A stretch of DNA of 64,000 bases from Datnioides undecimradiatus (lineage: Eukaryota > Chordata > Actinopteri > Lobotiformes > Datnioididae), in contig WARS01000012.1 of NCBI GenBank assembly GCA_008933995.1, positions 9,349,001 to 9,413,000 on the forward strand, written 5' to 3'. Shown in pieces: positions 62,946 to 64,000 of this stretch; position 1 is the stretch's first letter; each line of letters starts with the position of its first letter. Under the pieces are notes generated by a model. The model was not told the origin of the DNA and searched no databases. It worked only from the letters and a program-made list of their open reading frames with translations. The translations under genes were made by a program, and so were the position numbers.

Positions 62946-64000
62946 GTGAAGTTTTGCTGTAGTGGTTTGAGTTGACCTAAAACTCACCGACTGATCACAG
63001 ATCAGGCTCAAGATATGAATTCAAATGTGTTTATCCTAATCATCGGCTGACTGTACTACTCAAAGACTCCAGGCTATGCGCTTCATACAGATACTGTCTT
63101 GATTAAAGTTAACATATGTGTCCCAATAAAGAGACTGCTGATGCTTCAAATAACAGTTTAAATGGCAGGATTGTCATTAAACTCTGCAATAGTATTTACA
63201 CGAATAGCAGATCCATGCATCCTTTGGTGCAGTTACTCAGTATCTTACATAGTGTGCAGTACCTTTACAGAGACAGCTGGAACAGCACCGATGGGCTCTC
63301 GCAATCTTTCGTGAGATGTTTGTGGAAAGTGAACAGCAACGATGTGATGGGAAAAACTGATTTTTACACCTAAATACAGCTGTTTGAGGTCTAACAAGAG
63401 CTCTGACGGATCAGCGTAGGATGTTCTGGCCATATTATTCTGTCCTAGCAACATTTTTAGACTGGCAGTTGCTTGATACATGAATGAATCAGCAGGATGC
63501 AAATGATTCACAGACACTGGTGTTTCCACTTGTTGCCTGATTAGGCATTTTCTTGAGTCTTTGTGGATTTGTACAGACCAAAACTGGATTACAGCAAAGG
63601 GATGCTTCGCCACCAATCTACACAAAAGCAGGTAAGAGAACAGAGGCTTTACTTTCTTCTTTAGCTGAATTTATATTTATTCGGCTGGAGCAGCCAGAGT
63701 TGGTAGTATAAAAATACCAGAATCAATCCACCCTGTTATATTACCTGAGGATTTAGTCTTAAATACAAAGAAGGGAGAAAAGGCAGCAGGTTTGTTGTGT
63801 TTTGTGAATGCCCACTAGATGGCAACCCAAGCCTGATAACATCCACGCTGATGTGGTACGACATGACTGCTGCTGCTGCTGCTGTTGTGGGTTCAAAGCG
63901 TAAATTAGTGCAACATGGCTGTAATGCATTGTGTCTTTGGGATTTGAATGTCATTAATTCGAGCAGAAGGTTTATTAGCGTGCAGAACTCTCATTGGTGC
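62946..64000. other. Downstream intergenic, no gene seen
   Basis: No exon of a further gene is recognised. The open frame on the minus strand at 63245-63625 has no domain. A short CTG run occurs near 63868. Confidence 0.4.

Overview
The window is teleost fish nuclear DNA, probably from a spiny-rayed (percomorph) fish. The evidence is compact vertebrate genes with GT-AG introns, fish-type haemoglobin chains, and the gene order aqp8 - alpha/beta globins - rhbdf1, which is the teleost 'LA' globin locus. No species can be named from sequence alone.

Layout. Bases 1-1122 hold the last three exons of an aquaporin-8 gene (+). The globin cluster follows: an adult-type alpha-globin (-, 1485-2870), a beta-globin (+, 5961-6768) placed head to head with it, and an alpha-D-like globin (-, 17680-19964). 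All three have the standard three-exon structure and are open throughout. Between beta and alpha-D lies about 10 kb rich in repeats: a hAT-like MITE, two common teleost interspersed repeats, a degenerate array with a period near 150 bp, a 32-bp minisatellite and a 5'-truncated L1-like LINE. The same block holds a minus-strand chain of tiny candidate exons ending in a 137-codon open exon that I cannot assign. A second LINE fragment sits between the head-to-head alpha and beta genes.

From about 26.9 kb to 61.4 kb the window is rhbdf1 (iRhom1, +). It has a GC-rich promoter with a non-coding first exon, a 20.8-kb first intron, and 19 coding exons that I could join in frame into a 903-residue protein. 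The first half is alternative-splicing territory: exon 4 is a 49-codon in-frame cassette whose skipping gives the form familiar in human, and a likely alternative first exon lies in the next intron.

The most unusual layer is six copies of an intron-containing tRNA-Ile(UAU) scattered through the locus. One lies antisense in alpha-globin intron 1, two are neighbours between alpha-D and rhbdf1, one lies in rhbdf1 intron 1, one lies antisense in rhbdf1 intron 16, and one lies beyond rhbdf1. Four look intact, one is diverged but still folds, and one has lost its anticodon. They punctuate the gene boundaries in a way that suggests local duplication and possibly TFIIIC boundary activity (inference). 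Two clusters of GATA sites, one with CACCC-type and one with NF-E2-type motifs, are candidate erythroid enhancers.
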